This document shows, piece by piece, positions 1 through 9,100 of a stretch of DNA of 64,000 nt. A program made the translations under genes and the position numbers. Position 1 is the first letter of the stretch. Each line of letters starts with the position of its first letter. This DNA comes from Streptomyces sp. Go-475 (GTDB lineage: Bacteria > Actinomycetota > Actinomycetes > Streptomycetales > Streptomycetaceae). Location of the stretch: contig NZ_CP026121.1 of assembly GCF_003330845.1 (NCBI RefSeq), positions 4,941,501-5,005,500 of the forward strand, written 5' to 3'. The notes under the pieces were generated by a model. The model was not told the origin of the DNA. It saw only the letters and a program-made list of their open reading frames with translations, and searched no databases.

Positions 1-91
1 CGACGCCATCGAGAAGGTCCGCTACCAGGACATCAACGACGTGACGGACGCGGACATCAACGTGTACGCGGCGATCGGGGCCAAGGGGTGA
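1..91 (+). CDS. C-terminal end of an unidentified protein (partial)
   Basis: The reading frame beginning at base 2 gives 29 residues ending at a TGA at 89-91 (last residues AAIGAKG). Third positions are almost all G or C, as expected for a streptomycete gene. The 5' end lies outside the window and the visible part carries no motif I can assign. A 123 bp spacer separates it from the next gene, so the two are probably not co-transcribed. Confidence 0.5.
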   Translation, partial: DAIEKVRYQDINDVTDADINVYAAIGAKG

Positions 92-147
92 CGGGAACGG
101 GCGCCCGCCCGGCCGGGCACCCCGGTGTCCGGATCCCGGAAATGTTC

Positions 148-175
148 TTGTAGGCGGCAAGTATTTCCCTAGGCT
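148..175 (+). promoter_or_regulatory. Possible promoter of the aminotransferase gene
   Basis: TTGTAG (148-153) and TAGGCT (170-175) are separated by 16 bp and lie about 40 bp ahead of the ATG at 215. The -10 element resembles the actinobacterial TAGNNT pattern. This is a pattern match only. Confidence 0.35.
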
Positions 176-214
176 GCGGCGCACGAGTCGTCCCGCAGCC
201 GAAGGAGCCGTGTC

Positions 215-1462
215 ATGACCGTCACCGAGCCCACGCCCACCCGCTCTCCCGCGCCGCGGCTCGCCGCGCGGGCGCGCTCGGTCGGCGGCTCTCCCGTGCG
301 GGACATCCTCGCCGTCACCGCCCGCCCCGAGGTGATCAACTTCGCGGGCGGGCTGCCGGCGCCGGAGCTGTTCGACGCCGAGGCCATCGCGGCCGCCTAC
401 CAGGCCGTGCTCGGCGAGGCGCCCGGGCGGGCGCTGCAGTACTCCACGACCGAGGGCGAGCCCGGCCTGCGAGCCGCCCTGGCCGGGCGGACCACCGCGC
501 GCGGCCTGCCGACCGGCCCCGACGACCTGCTCGTCACCACCGGCTCGCAGCAGGCCCTGTCCCTGCTGGCCACCGCGCTGCTCGAACCCGGCGACACCGT
601 CCTCGTCGAGAACCCCTGCTACCTGGCCGCGCTGCAGGCCTTCGGCTTCACGGGTGCCCGGGTCGTGCCCGTGCCCGGTGACGAGCACGGCCTCGATCCC
701 GAGGCGCTTGAGGAGCTGGCGGTGCGCGAGCGGCCCAAGCTGCTCTACACCGTGCCCACCTTCCAGAACCCCACCGGCCGGACGCTGCCCGCCGGCCGGC
801 GCGCCGCGGTGGCCGCCGTCGCCGCCCGGCGCGGGCTGTGGATCGTCGAGGACGATCCGTACGGGGAGCTGCGCTACGACGGCGACCGCGTGCCGTGGAT
901 CGCCGCCCACCCGGGCGCCGAGGGCCGCACGGTGCTGCTCGGCAGCTTCTCCAAGGTCATGGCGCCCGGACTGCGGCTGGGCTGGCTGCGCGCGCCCGGG
1001 GAGCTGCGGCGCGCCTGTGCCGTCGCCAAGCAGGCCGCCGACCTGCACACCCCGACCGTCAACCAGCTCGCCGCCGCCCGGTACCTGGCCGACAGCGACC
1101 TGGACGCGCACGTCGCGCGCGTCGCCCGCGTGTACCGCGAACGCCGCGACGCCATGCTCGCGGGGCTGCCCGGGGCGCTGCCCGAGGGGTCGGTCTGGAA
1201 CCGGCCCGAGGGCGGCATGTTCCTCTGGGCGAGCCTGCCCGAGCCGTACGACACGACGGCGCTGCTGCCGCGGGTGGTGCGGCACGACGTGGCGTACGTG
1301 CCCGGCGCCCCCTTCTACGCCGGCCCGCCCGACCGCACGACCCTGCGGCTGTGCTTCGTGACGCAGACGCCGGAGGAGATCGAGGAAGGGCTGCGCAGGC
1401 TGGGGGAGGGGCTGCGGGAGGCGGCTCCCCGAGCCCAGGAGGGGTCTGCTCCGGGGGCTTAG
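215..1462 (+). CDS. PLP-dependent aminotransferase, class I/II (fold type I), 2-aminoadipate/MocR-catalytic-like
   Basis: The 415-residue protein aligns with stand-alone fold-type-I aminotransferases of the kind found as the C-terminal half of MocR regulators and in LysN/ARO8-like enzymes; there is no N-terminal GntR HTH. Visible landmarks are INFAGGLPAPELF near the start, TTGSQQAL (phosphate-binding region), VPTFQNPTGR, EDDPYGELRY (the Asp contacts the pyridine N) and GSFSKVMAPGLRLGW, whose Lys is the expected Schiff-base residue. Arg in LRLCF near the C-terminus should bind the substrate carboxylate. The ATG at 215 follows GAAGGAG at a good distance. Substrate cannot be read from sequence; 2-aminoadipate, aromatic or branched amino acids are all possible. 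It is followed after 71 bp by the N-acetyltransferase gene. Confidence 0.9.
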   Translation: MTVTEPTPTRSPAPRLAARARSVGGSPVRDILAVTARPEVINFAGGLPAPELFDAEAIAAAYQAVLGEAPGRALQYSTTEGEPGLRAALAGRTTARGLPTGPDDLLVTTGSQQALSLLATALLEPGDTVLVENPCYLAALQAFGFTGARVVPVPGDEHGLDPEALEELAVRERPKLLYTVPTFQNPTGRTLPAGRRAAVAAVAARRGLWIVEDDPYGELRYDGDRVPWIAAHPGAEGRTVLLGSFSKVMAPGLRLGWLRAPGELRRACAVAKQAADLHTPTVNQLAAARYLADSDLDAHVARVARVYRERRDAMLAGLPGALPEGSVWNRPEGGMFLWASLPEPYDTTALLPRVVRHDVAYVPGAPFYAGPPDRTTLRLCFVTQTPEEIEEGLRRLGEGLREAAPRAQEGSAPGA

Positions 1463-1533
1463 GGCCAAAGGCGGAGCCGGTGTTACGGCTGTGGCCCGCC
1501 GACGGGGTGGGCGGCCGTGGTTACGGTGACGGC

Positions 1534-2364
1534 ATGTCCGACTCCATGTTCGATCTCGATGCGTATTTTCGGCGGATCGGATGGGAGGGGGAGCGTCGGG
1601 CCGACGTGGCGGCCCTGCGGGGTGTGCATCTGGCGCACGCGCGGGCCATCCCGTTCGAGAACCTCGACGCCCTGCGCGGCCAGCCCCCTTCCCTCGATCC
1701 GGCCGACCTCATGGCCAAGCTGGTCCACAGCCGGCGCGGCGGCTACTGCTACGAGCACAACACGCTGTTCGCCGGTGCGCTCCGGGCGCTGGGCTTCCGG
1801 GTGACCCTGCTGGTCGCGCGGGTCGTCGTGGGCGCCGACAGCATCGCGAGCCGGCCGCGCACGCACATGGCCCTGCTGACCGAGGTCCCGGGCGAGCCGC
1901 GGCCGTACCTCGCGGACGTGGGCTTCGGGGCGATCGGCTCGCTGCTGGAGCCTGTGCCGCTGGTGGCGGACACCGAGTTCACCGGGGCCGGGCGGCGGCA
2001 CCGGCTGGTGCACGCGCCGCACGACGGTCCCCTGGAGATGTGGGTGCTGGAGGCACACGACCCGGGCAAGGACGACTGGACCGCCCAGTACGCCTTCACC
2101 CTGGAGCCCTTCGAGAAGCCCGACTTCGACATGATCAACTGGTACGTCGGCACCAGCCCGCGCTCGCCCTTCACCCGGCGCGTCTACGCCCAGAACGTCA
2201 GCGACGCCCGGCATCTGCTGCTCGACGGGCGGAGGCTGACGGAGACTCACGCCGACGGCACGGTCACCGAGCGGGAGGTGACCGGCGAGGCGGAGGCCCA
2301 CCGGCTCCTGGAGGAGGAGTTCGGCATCACCCCGCCGGAGGGGATGACGCTGCTGGCCGACTGA
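1534..2364 (+). CDS. nat: Arylamine N-acetyltransferase
   Basis: The 276-residue protein is the usual length for bacterial NATs, cytosolic enzymes that move acetyl from acetyl-CoA to arylamines and hydrazines. The Cys-His-Asp triad is complete: C72 in RRGGYCYEHN, H111 in RTHMALL and D128 in YLADVGFG. The N-terminal helical region contains the family-typical IPFENLD. The frame is open far upstream, but the ATG at 1534 (MSDSMFDLDAYF) is where NAT homology begins. The 3' end overlaps the convergent DUF4253 gene by 38 bp. Related NATs also act as amide synthases in ansamycin clusters, but no such cluster is present here, so a general xenobiotic role is more likely. Confidence 0.93.
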   Translation: MSDSMFDLDAYFRRIGWEGERRADVAALRGVHLAHARAIPFENLDALRGQPPSLDPADLMAKLVHSRRGGYCYEHNTLFAGALRALGFRVTLLVARVVVGADSIASRPRTHMALLTEVPGEPRPYLADVGFGAIGSLLEPVPLVADTEFTGAGRRHRLVHAPHDGPLEMWVLEAHDPGKDDWTAQYAFTLEPFEKPDFDMINWYVGTSPRSPFTRRVYAQNVSDARHLLLDGRRLTETHADGTVTEREVTGEAEAHRLLEEEFGITPPEGMTLLAD

Positions 2365-3181
2365 GGGGGTGCTGGTCCCACCAGAAGTGCCAGGCGGGCT
2401 GGTCGAGGATCCGGTGCTCGGCGTAGGCCCGTAGGGTGCGGTCGCCGTCCTGCCCGAGGTTGTCCGGGCAGAACGCGACGTGCTCGGCGGCGAGGGCCTC
2501 CGCTTCCGCCGGGGTGGCGGGCGGGGCGGCGACCGACAGCAGCAGGTGGTCGAAGCCGAGCGCCACGACCCGTATGCCGAAGCGGTCCTCCCAGGAGCGC
2601 AGCACCGCGCTGAGCCGGGCCGTGTCGCCCTCGTGGTGCGCCGGGCCCGTCCAGCCGATCGCCGTCGGGATGTCGGCGCTGCGGCGGGCCGGGACGAGGG
2701 CGAGGTGCGGTGCCTTGAGCGGGCCGCCGTCGGCGAGCAGGGAGTCCGCGACGCGCGCCGCCACCGCGTCCGGGGCGTCGCCCTGGCTGTGGTCCTGGCC
2801 GTGGTCCCGAAGGCGGGGCTCGGCCAGGCCGGGCCATGCGTCCGCTTCTCCGGCGCACTCCTCCCAGTACTCCGCGAGGACCTCCTCGGCGTCGTGGTCC
2901 CCCGGGTACGACATCTCGGCGGGCAGCAACCCCCAGCGGTCCGGCCCGCCATGGCCGTCGCCCACGTCCAGAACGACCGGCAGCAGACCCGTACGGCGGG
3001 CCGGCTCCAGCGCCGTCCAGCCGCCGGGCACCGCCCGCTCGTCCGCGCGCCACAGCAGCGGCTCGTGCCAGGGGCCCTCGGCGGTCGTGTCCACCAGTGC
3101 CCCGGCGGGGAGGCGCAGTCCGAGCGCGCGGCCGCCCGGGTCCGCCGCCAGCGTCGGCAAGGGATTCGGAAGTGTCGCCAT
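2327..3181 (-). CDS. DUF4253 domain protein
   Basis: About 284 residues from the ATG at 3181 (MATLPNPLPTLAADPGG). The C-terminal ~110 residues look like a DUF4253 domain: FGIRVVALGFDHLLLSVAAP followed by EHVAFCPDN and the end motif PAWHFWWDQ. The N-terminal part, with PGGWTALEPARRTGLLPVVL, resembles SMI1/SUKH-neighbourhood proteins, but no catalytic residues are recognisable. DUF4253 proteins are common in Streptomyces, their function is unknown, and some occur near polymorphic-toxin immunity genes. A start further upstream at 3232 is possible but would add residues unlike the family. It converges on and overlaps the nat gene. Confidence 0.75.
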   Translation of the reverse strand: MATLPNPLPTLAADPGGRALGLRLPAGALVDTTAEGPWHEPLLWRADERAVPGGWTALEPARRTGLLPVVLDVGDGHGGPDRWGLLPAEMSYPGDHDAEEVLAEYWEECAGEADAWPGLAEPRLRDHGQDHSQGDAPDAVAARVADSLLADGGPLKAPHLALVPARRSADIPTAIGWTGPAHHEGDTARLSAVLRSWEDRFGIRVVALGFDHLLLSVAAPPATPAEAEALAAEHVAFCPDNLGQDGDRTLRAYAEHRILDQPAWHFWWDQHPLSRPAASSPPAG

Positions 3182-3274
3182 GGGGGTGACTGTAGAGCCG
3201 GCCACTGACAATCGGACCGGCCGAGGAGCCACAAGAGGACATTGCTTGACCTAATTGCTGCCTACGGTCCTGCC

Positions 3275-3775
3275 ATGACCACTTCCTGGGAGAAGACGGA
3301 CCTGCTGGACGCGCTCGCCGAGCAGCGGAAGTTGCTGCTGATCACCGTGCGCGGACTCACCGACGAGCAGGCCGCGCGTCGCACGACCGTGAGCGAGCTG
3401 ACCCTCGGCGGGATCGTGAAGCACCTCGCGCAAGGGGAGGAGGTGTGGACGCAGATCATGGTCAAGGGCGACGGTGAACTGCCCGACGGCATGCTGGACA
3501 TGGGGCAGTACCGCATGGCCGAGGGCGACACGCTCCAAGGCCTCCTGGAGCGGTACGCGGCGGCAGCCCGGGCGACCGAGGACGCCGTGACCGCGCTGCC
3601 GGACCTCGACCGAGGCGTGCCCCTGCCGCGGACCCCCTGGTCACCGCCCGAGCCCGAGCACTGGTCGGCGCGGCGGATCCTGCTGCACATGATCCGGGAG
3701 ACCGCCCAGCACGCCGGGCACGCCGACATCCTCCGGGAGGCCCTGGACGGCGCGAACACCACCGCCCAGCGCTGA
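3275..3775 (+). CDS. DinB/DUF664 family protein (mycothiol-dependent-enzyme fold)
   Basis: 166 residues starting MTTSWEKTDLLDALAEQR. The four-helix DinB-like bundle is suggested by three conserved histidines placed as in metal-binding members: GGIVKHLAQGE, RRILLHMIRETAQHAGHADILRE. The last motif (HxxxH plus AGHADILRE) is the strongest signature of the DUF664/DinB_2 group. Members include mycothiol-dependent isomerases and detoxifying transferases of actinobacteria; the exact reaction is unknown. The ATG at 3275 is preferred over the in-frame upstream TTG at 3242 because the first conserved helix begins just after it. It is transcribed divergently from the DUF4253 gene. Confidence 0.85.
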   Translation: MTTSWEKTDLLDALAEQRKLLLITVRGLTDEQAARRTTVSELTLGGIVKHLAQGEEVWTQIMVKGDGELPDGMLDMGQYRMAEGDTLQGLLERYAAAARATEDAVTALPDLDRGVPLPRTPWSPPEPEHWSARRILLHMIRETAQHAGHADILREALDGANTTAQR

Positions 3776-3822
3776 ACCGGCCGAGGCCGTCACCCCGCGC
3801 GCGGGCGCCCCGGGCGGGTCCG

Positions 3823-4854
3823 TCAGCGGGAGCGCTCCGCCAGGGTCAGCAGCAGGTGCGCGGACTCCGGTCGCAGGAAGTCGGAGTGGGCGCCCGACGG
3901 ATGCAGACGGGTGCGGCGGCTGCCGCGGTAGAGCCAGTCGGCGTCCACGTTCACCACGCGGTGGTCCAGCGTCGTCTGCTCGTACACCTCGTGGGTCGGC
4001 AGCAGCCTGGTGGTGAACTGCGGGACCGGCGCCGCGCCGGTGCCCGAGTGGCCGATCCCGGGCGCCTTCTCGGCGCGCAGGTGCCAGAAGCCCGTGGCCC
4101 GGTCCCAGCGCGAGTGCGTCAGGACGAGGGGGCCGCGCAGCGGTGCGCCCGGACGGCCCGCGCGCGGGAACAACGTGCCGAAGTGCCGGACGAAGGCGTC
4201 GCGCGGGGCGGCCATCTGGAAGATCAGGGCGCTGTCCACGGTGAACGGCCGGCGGGGGTCGTGCGGTGTGCTCCAGCCGAGGACGGGAGGCCGCTCGGCG
4301 GCCCGCTGCACGGCCTCGCACAGGAACCGCCCACCGAAGGAGTGCCCGACGAGGTGCAGGAACTGCCCGTGCTGGTTGGCCAGCACCGCCGGGCCGGTCG
4401 GGTCGGCGCGCTCGCCGTCCAGGTAGCCGAGCAGGTGGCCGATGACGTACGGGGCGTGCCCGGTGCCCTCGGCGCTCATCGCGTGGGCCCGGTCGCGGAT
4501 CCTGCGGTAGCCCTTGAGCGTGGGCAGGCTGGAGGACGGCCAGCGCACCACCACGCACCAGGGGCGGTAGCCCGCCGTCAGCCCCGGATAGCGGCCGGGC
4601 GCCGCCTCGTACAGCTCCAGGGACTGCCGGACCAGGCGCAGGGCGGTCCGGGTGGCGCTGCTCGGCGCGGTCTGCCAGCCGTGCACGTACACGTGGATGT
4701 CCGTCGCCCAGCGAGGCACGGCCAGCCTCCGGGCCAGGTGCTCGGCGACGCGGTTCGCGGGCACGGGCGTGACGCCGTCCGGCAGCGTCAGCCTGCCCCG
4801 GTCGTCCAGGTCGATCTCCACCGGCGCGGGCAGCCGGGTGCTCGGGGCGGTCAC
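3823..4854 (-). CDS. Serine alpha/beta hydrolase, third gene of the NB-ARC-TPR/CHAT operon
   Basis: 343 residues from a GTG at 4854 that overlaps the CHAT stop codon (GTGA), so translation is coupled. The nucleophile elbow is VGHSFGGRF with S172. An oxyanion-type HG lies in IHVYVHGWQT (58-59). Near the C-terminus HSRWDRAT may supply the acid and GAHSDF the base. No signal peptide or membrane segment is seen, so it should be cytoplasmic. The long central insert (GYRRIRDRAHAMS) is not typical of metabolic esterases. Its fixed position behind a STAND NTPase and a CHAT protease suggests an effector or a cleavage target rather than housekeeping. Lipase or esterase specificity cannot be inferred. 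Confidence 0.8.
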   Translation of the reverse strand: MTAPSTRLPAPVEIDLDDRGRLTLPDGVTPVPANRVAEHLARRLAVPRWATDIHVYVHGWQTAPSSATRTALRLVRQSLELYEAAPGRYPGLTAGYRPWCVVVRWPSSSLPTLKGYRRIRDRAHAMSAEGTGHAPYVIGHLLGYLDGERADPTGPAVLANQHGQFLHLVGHSFGGRFLCEAVQRAAERPPVLGWSTPHDPRRPFTVDSALIFQMAAPRDAFVRHFGTLFPRAGRPGAPLRGPLVLTHSRWDRATGFWHLRAEKAPGIGHSGTGAAPVPQFTTRLLPTHEVYEQTTLDHRVVNVDADWLYRGSRRTRLHPSGAHSDFLRPESAHLLLTLAERSR

Positions 4855-6128
4855 GAGGCGAGCCTCAGCCGGCTGTCGATGCCGCAGTGCAGCGCGTAGG
4901 CCAGGGCGAGCGGGTTGCGGAACTCCGAGGCGAAGCGCCGCACCAGCAGCCGGCTTATCTCTCCCGCGGTGTAACGGCCGGTCAGGTACAGGTCGAGGAA
5001 CGCGTACGCGTACTCCGTCGCGAAGTCCTGCGGCATGTCGATCTGCGGGGCGAGGACGCCGTCCGCGCCCATGTCGATCAGTTCCTGCCCGAGATGCTTC
5101 AGCCGGCCGGGCGCCGCGGCCCGTGCCGTGCCGCAGGCGTTCAGCAGCACGAACGGCTTGAACCTGGCGTGCGAGTCGCGGCGGAAGCGGCGCCGTTTCC
5201 GGGACACCACCGGGCCGTCGATGTGTTCGTCGTCGGAGAGCCGGATGGACAGGCCCGGGGTCGACGGGCCGCCGTGCACCATGCGGCCGTGGCACCAGAA
5301 GTACATGACGTCCTCGTTGAGCACGGGGGCCGCCAGGGCGTGCAGCAGGTCGCTGCCGTGCGAGCGGACGATCAGCCGCGAACGCTCCTCCAGGAGCTTG
5401 TGCACCTCCCGCGCGCGGCCCACCAGGTCCAGGGAGTCGTCCTTGTTCAGGCTGGTCGTGGCCAGGTCCCGGTCGCCCAGCGGGGCGTGGTCCCAGGGGT
5501 AGCCGGAGTTGGTCTGTTCGACCTGGTGTCGGTGGCCCAGGAACGCCTCCCAGGGCGTGGCGCACGTCGAGGGGTCCACGGCGAGCATGGGCCACGGCAG
5601 GTGCACCTCGGAGTCGAAGCTGACGCGCAGCGGTTCCTCGCCGCCGAGGGCGGTGAACAGGAACTCACGGAAACGGCCGAGGTCGTAGCCGCTGCCGTGC
5701 AGCATCACGTCGAGCAGGTCGTAACCCTCCTCGGCCAGCCGGGCCGTCACCGACTCGGCCCGGTCGGCGAGTTCGCTGAGGTCGGCGGCTTCCGCGAAGG
5801 GACGGCTGCCGACCCGCGTCCCGAGCTCGTCGCCCTCGCACTGGTAGTACACCACCAGGTCGTGCCACCGGTTCCGCAGGCGGTCGGCCCGCTCCCGCAG
5901 GTCGTCGGGGGAGACCTCCAGCGGCGCCTCGTGCCAGCGCGGGGCGGCCAGGTCCGGGGCGCACGCGAAGATCGTCAGCGTCTTCTCGCTGGTGCGGTAC
6001 AGCTTCACCCGCAGCTCCGCCGGGCGCTCCCCCTCCGGCGGGTGCGGTGTGCTCCCGGGCTGCGGCGGTACCCCTGTGAAGCCGTGGGAGGGGTCCCGCA
6101 CTACCTCCACGGCCATTTCCTGCGGCAT
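4851..6128 (-). CDS. CHAT-domain cysteine protease
   Basis: 425 residues. The C-terminal ~200 residues form a CHAT domain (caspase/separase-like clan CD): the His is H280 in MYFWCHGRMVHGG and the nucleophile is C332 in FVLLNACGTARA. These are followed by GADGVLAPQIDMP, typical of the fold. The N-terminal ~160 residues contain DLLDVMLHGSGYDLGRF and look like the alpha/beta prodomain often seen ahead of CHAT. It begins 5 bp after the NB-ARC-TPR stop and overlaps the hydrolase by 4 bp, so the three products are probably made in fixed ratio. Known CHAT proteins with TPR partners (for example the TPR-CHAT protease of type III-E CRISPR systems) are proteases switched on by the TPR component. Substrate here is unknown. 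Confidence 0.88.
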   Translation of the reverse strand: MPQEMAVEVVRDPSHGFTGVPPQPGSTPHPPEGERPAELRVKLYRTSEKTLTIFACAPDLAAPRWHEAPLEVSPDDLRERADRLRNRWHDLVVYYQCEGDELGTRVGSRPFAEAADLSELADRAESVTARLAEEGYDLLDVMLHGSGYDLGRFREFLFTALGGEEPLRVSFDSEVHLPWPMLAVDPSTCATPWEAFLGHRHQVEQTNSGYPWDHAPLGDRDLATTSLNKDDSLDLVGRAREVHKLLEERSRLIVRSHGSDLLHALAAPVLNEDVMYFWCHGRMVHGGPSTPGLSIRLSDDEHIDGPVVSRKRRRFRRDSHARFKPFVLLNACGTARAAAPGRLKHLGQELIDMGADGVLAPQIDMPQDFATEYAYAFLDLYLTGRYTAGEISRLLVRRFASEFRNPLALAYALHCGIDSRLRLAS

Positions 6129-6133
6129 CCGGG

Positions 6134-9100
6134 TCAGCCCTCCCTGGCACCCTGCACGTGGACAACGGTCTTCAGCTCCTGCAGCACGAACCCCGACGCG
6201 TGGTCGTACAGGGTGAAGCGGACGTCGTGGGCGCCCGGCTCGGAGGCGGTCAGGGTGAAGCGCGTCGGCGCGCCGCCCGGGTCGTACTCGGCCGTGGCCG
6301 GGTCGACCGAGGCCGCCGTGGGGCAGCTGACGGCCACCATCAGCCGGGGCGGCGTGGTCGCCGCCGCACCCTCCTCGCGCTCCAGCCGGACCTCGATCGT
6401 GACGGGACGGCCGACGGTCACCTCGTCCGTGACCAGCGTCAGCCGGGCCCGCCAGGCCGGCCGGGCGGTGCGCAGCCGCCAGCGCAGTTCCGCTGTCTCG
6501 GGGTGGTCGGGGCCGAACGTCCGCTCCCAGCCCGCCAGCAGCTCCTCGTGGGACGGCGCCGAGTCCGGGTCGTCGGCCTCCAGACAGACGAAGGCCAGCT
6601 CGGCGAGGCTCTCCAGGGTGTTTGGATGGTCCGGGCCGAACATCCGTGCGCGCCCGGCGTGCACGGCCTTCAGCACGGCCACCGCGCCCGCGGGATCGCC
6701 CGCGTCACAGACGGCGTGGGCGAGTTGCGTGGCCAGGGTCGGCAGGAAGCCGCCGAAGCGAGTGGCGAACATCTCGACGAGCACGCCCAGGAGGATGCCG
6801 TCCTCGTCCTCCGTCTCCGCATCCGCAGGCCGGCCGGCCGGCGTCGGCTCACCGTCCCGCGCGGCGGCCTGCTGGTGGACGCGGACGACGTCGTCGACCG
6901 TCTCCGGGTACTCCGGCTGGTCCAGCAGCCGCGCGGTGCGGCGCAGCAGGTCCCGCAGCACCTCCAGGGCCTGCTCCGGCTCGTCCGCCTGCGCCAGGGC
7001 GTGCGCCAGCACGGGCAGCACTTCCAGGGTGCGCCGGTGGTCCGGGCCGAACAGCTCGGTGGCGTCGTCGACCAGGTTCCGGGCCCACCGCACCGCGTCG
7101 TCCGCCGGGCCGGTGTCCGCCGTCAGCCACGCCAGGTTGCCGCGCACCCAGAACGTCGTCTCGTGTTCCTCGGGGAGGACCTCCTCGCACTGCTTCCAGA
7201 GCTCCTCGAAGACCGCGGCCGCGCGGTGCGGATCGCCCGCCTCCCAGCAGGCGTGCCCCAGGAGATTGCGGCAGCCGAGGGTGTCGGGGTGCCGCGGGCC
7301 CCTGACGCGCTCGCTGTCCTCGACCAGGGCCACGGCGTCCCGGACGCTCAGCACGCGCCGGCCGGCCCGGCGCCGTGCCGAGACCAGGCTGCGGCGCGCG
7401 CCCAGGGCCGCGCTGTGGTCGGGGCCGTGGATCCGCAGGTGGTCGTCCACGAGAGACGACCGCAGCCGCAGCGCGTGCGCGATCTCACCCGCCGCGCCGT
7501 GGGCGGCGGCGAGGGTGCCGCGCGCGGTCAGCGTCCTCGGGTGGTCCGGGCCCAGCACCCGGGCCGAGTCGTCGACGACGCTCGCGGAGGTCGCGACGGC
7601 CCGGCGGGCGGTGGAGGCTCCCAGCCAGACCCAGGCGATCGTGCGCCGCAGCGCCAGCGTGTCGCGGTGGTCGGGCCCGAGCGTCCGCTCGTGGTCGCGC
7701 AGCAGCGCGTCCAGGTCCCGCAGCGCTCCCACCCGGTCGCCCGTGCACTCCCGCCAGCGGGCCAGCATCGCGCGGTCGTCGAAGGCCTGCGGGCTGCCGG
7801 CCCCGTGGACCCGGGCGAGGTCGTCCACCAAGGCCTGGCCCAGTACGACCGCCTGTTCGTAGTCCCACCGCGCTGCGAAGGAATCCGCCAGCAGGTACCT
7901 GGTCGCCAGCGTCTCGCCGTGGTCCGCCCCGTGGAAACGGGTCCGTTCCTCCACCAGCCCCTCGAACGCGACGATCGCCCTCTGGTACGACCCGGACCGC
8001 GCCCACGCGTACGCCAGCCACGAGCGTGCGTTCAGGGTCATGACGTGGTCCCGGCCCCGCACCCGGGCACAGTCGGCGACCAGCCGCTCGGCGAGTTCGG
8101 CGGCCCGGCTGTAGTCGCCCGCCGCGCACGACGCGCTGACCAGATCGAAGCGGACGTCCAGCACCTGCGGGTGATCGGGCCCGAACAGACGCCCGCGCTC
8201 CTCCAGCACCGACTCCAGCGTGGCGAGCGCCTCCTGGTGCCGGCCGGCCGTCTTCTGCACCAGGCCCAGGTCCCGCCGGGCGCGCAGCGTGCGCGGATGA
8301 GTGGCCGACCAGGCGCGGGTCCAGGCCTCGACGGCTTCCTCGTACAGGGCGATGGCCCGGCCGTGCCGCTCGGCGGCCGAGCAGGCGTCGGCCAGGTTCT
8401 CCAGCATGAGCAGCGTGTCCGGGGCGTGGTCGCCCAGCAGCCGGCGGCGGTCGGCGAGCAGCTCGGTGAACCCCGCGATCGCGCCCTCATGGTCGTCGGC
8501 GCCCAGCCGGGCCAGCGCCAGGCCGGTGCGGGAGTTCAGCGTCGCCTGCGCCTCGGCGCCCAGGACCCGGGTCCGGGCCTCGACCAGTTCCTCGTAGACC
8601 GAGATGGCGCGCTGGTGCTGGCCCGCCGACCGGAAGACCCAGGCGCGCCAGCTGCTGGTTTCGAGCGTGTCCGGGTGGTCCGCGCCCTGCACCCGCGTCC
8701 GGTCGGCCAGCAGCGCGTCGAACACCTCCTCCGCCCGGCTGTACTCACCCGCCGAACGCAGGGTCGCGCCCAGCCACGACCGCATGCCGAGGGACGACGG
8801 GTGATCACCGCCGTAGACCCGCTCGTAGTCCTCCACGAGCCGGCCGTACAGCTCCAGCGACCGCGCGTAGCGCTCCTCCTCGGCGAACACCTGGGCGAAG
8901 GAGTGGCGGATCGACAGGACGCGCGGATGGTCCTGCCCCAGGAGCGGCTCCATGTCCCGGAGCAGGTGCTCCAGCTCCGCGACCGCGCGCAGGTGGTCGC
9001 CCGCCCACTGGCGGGTGCGGGCCAGGGCCTCGCGCGTGGCGAACACATCGGGGTGCTGGGGGCCGAGGACCCGGCCGCGGTCCCGCAGCAGCTCCTCGAA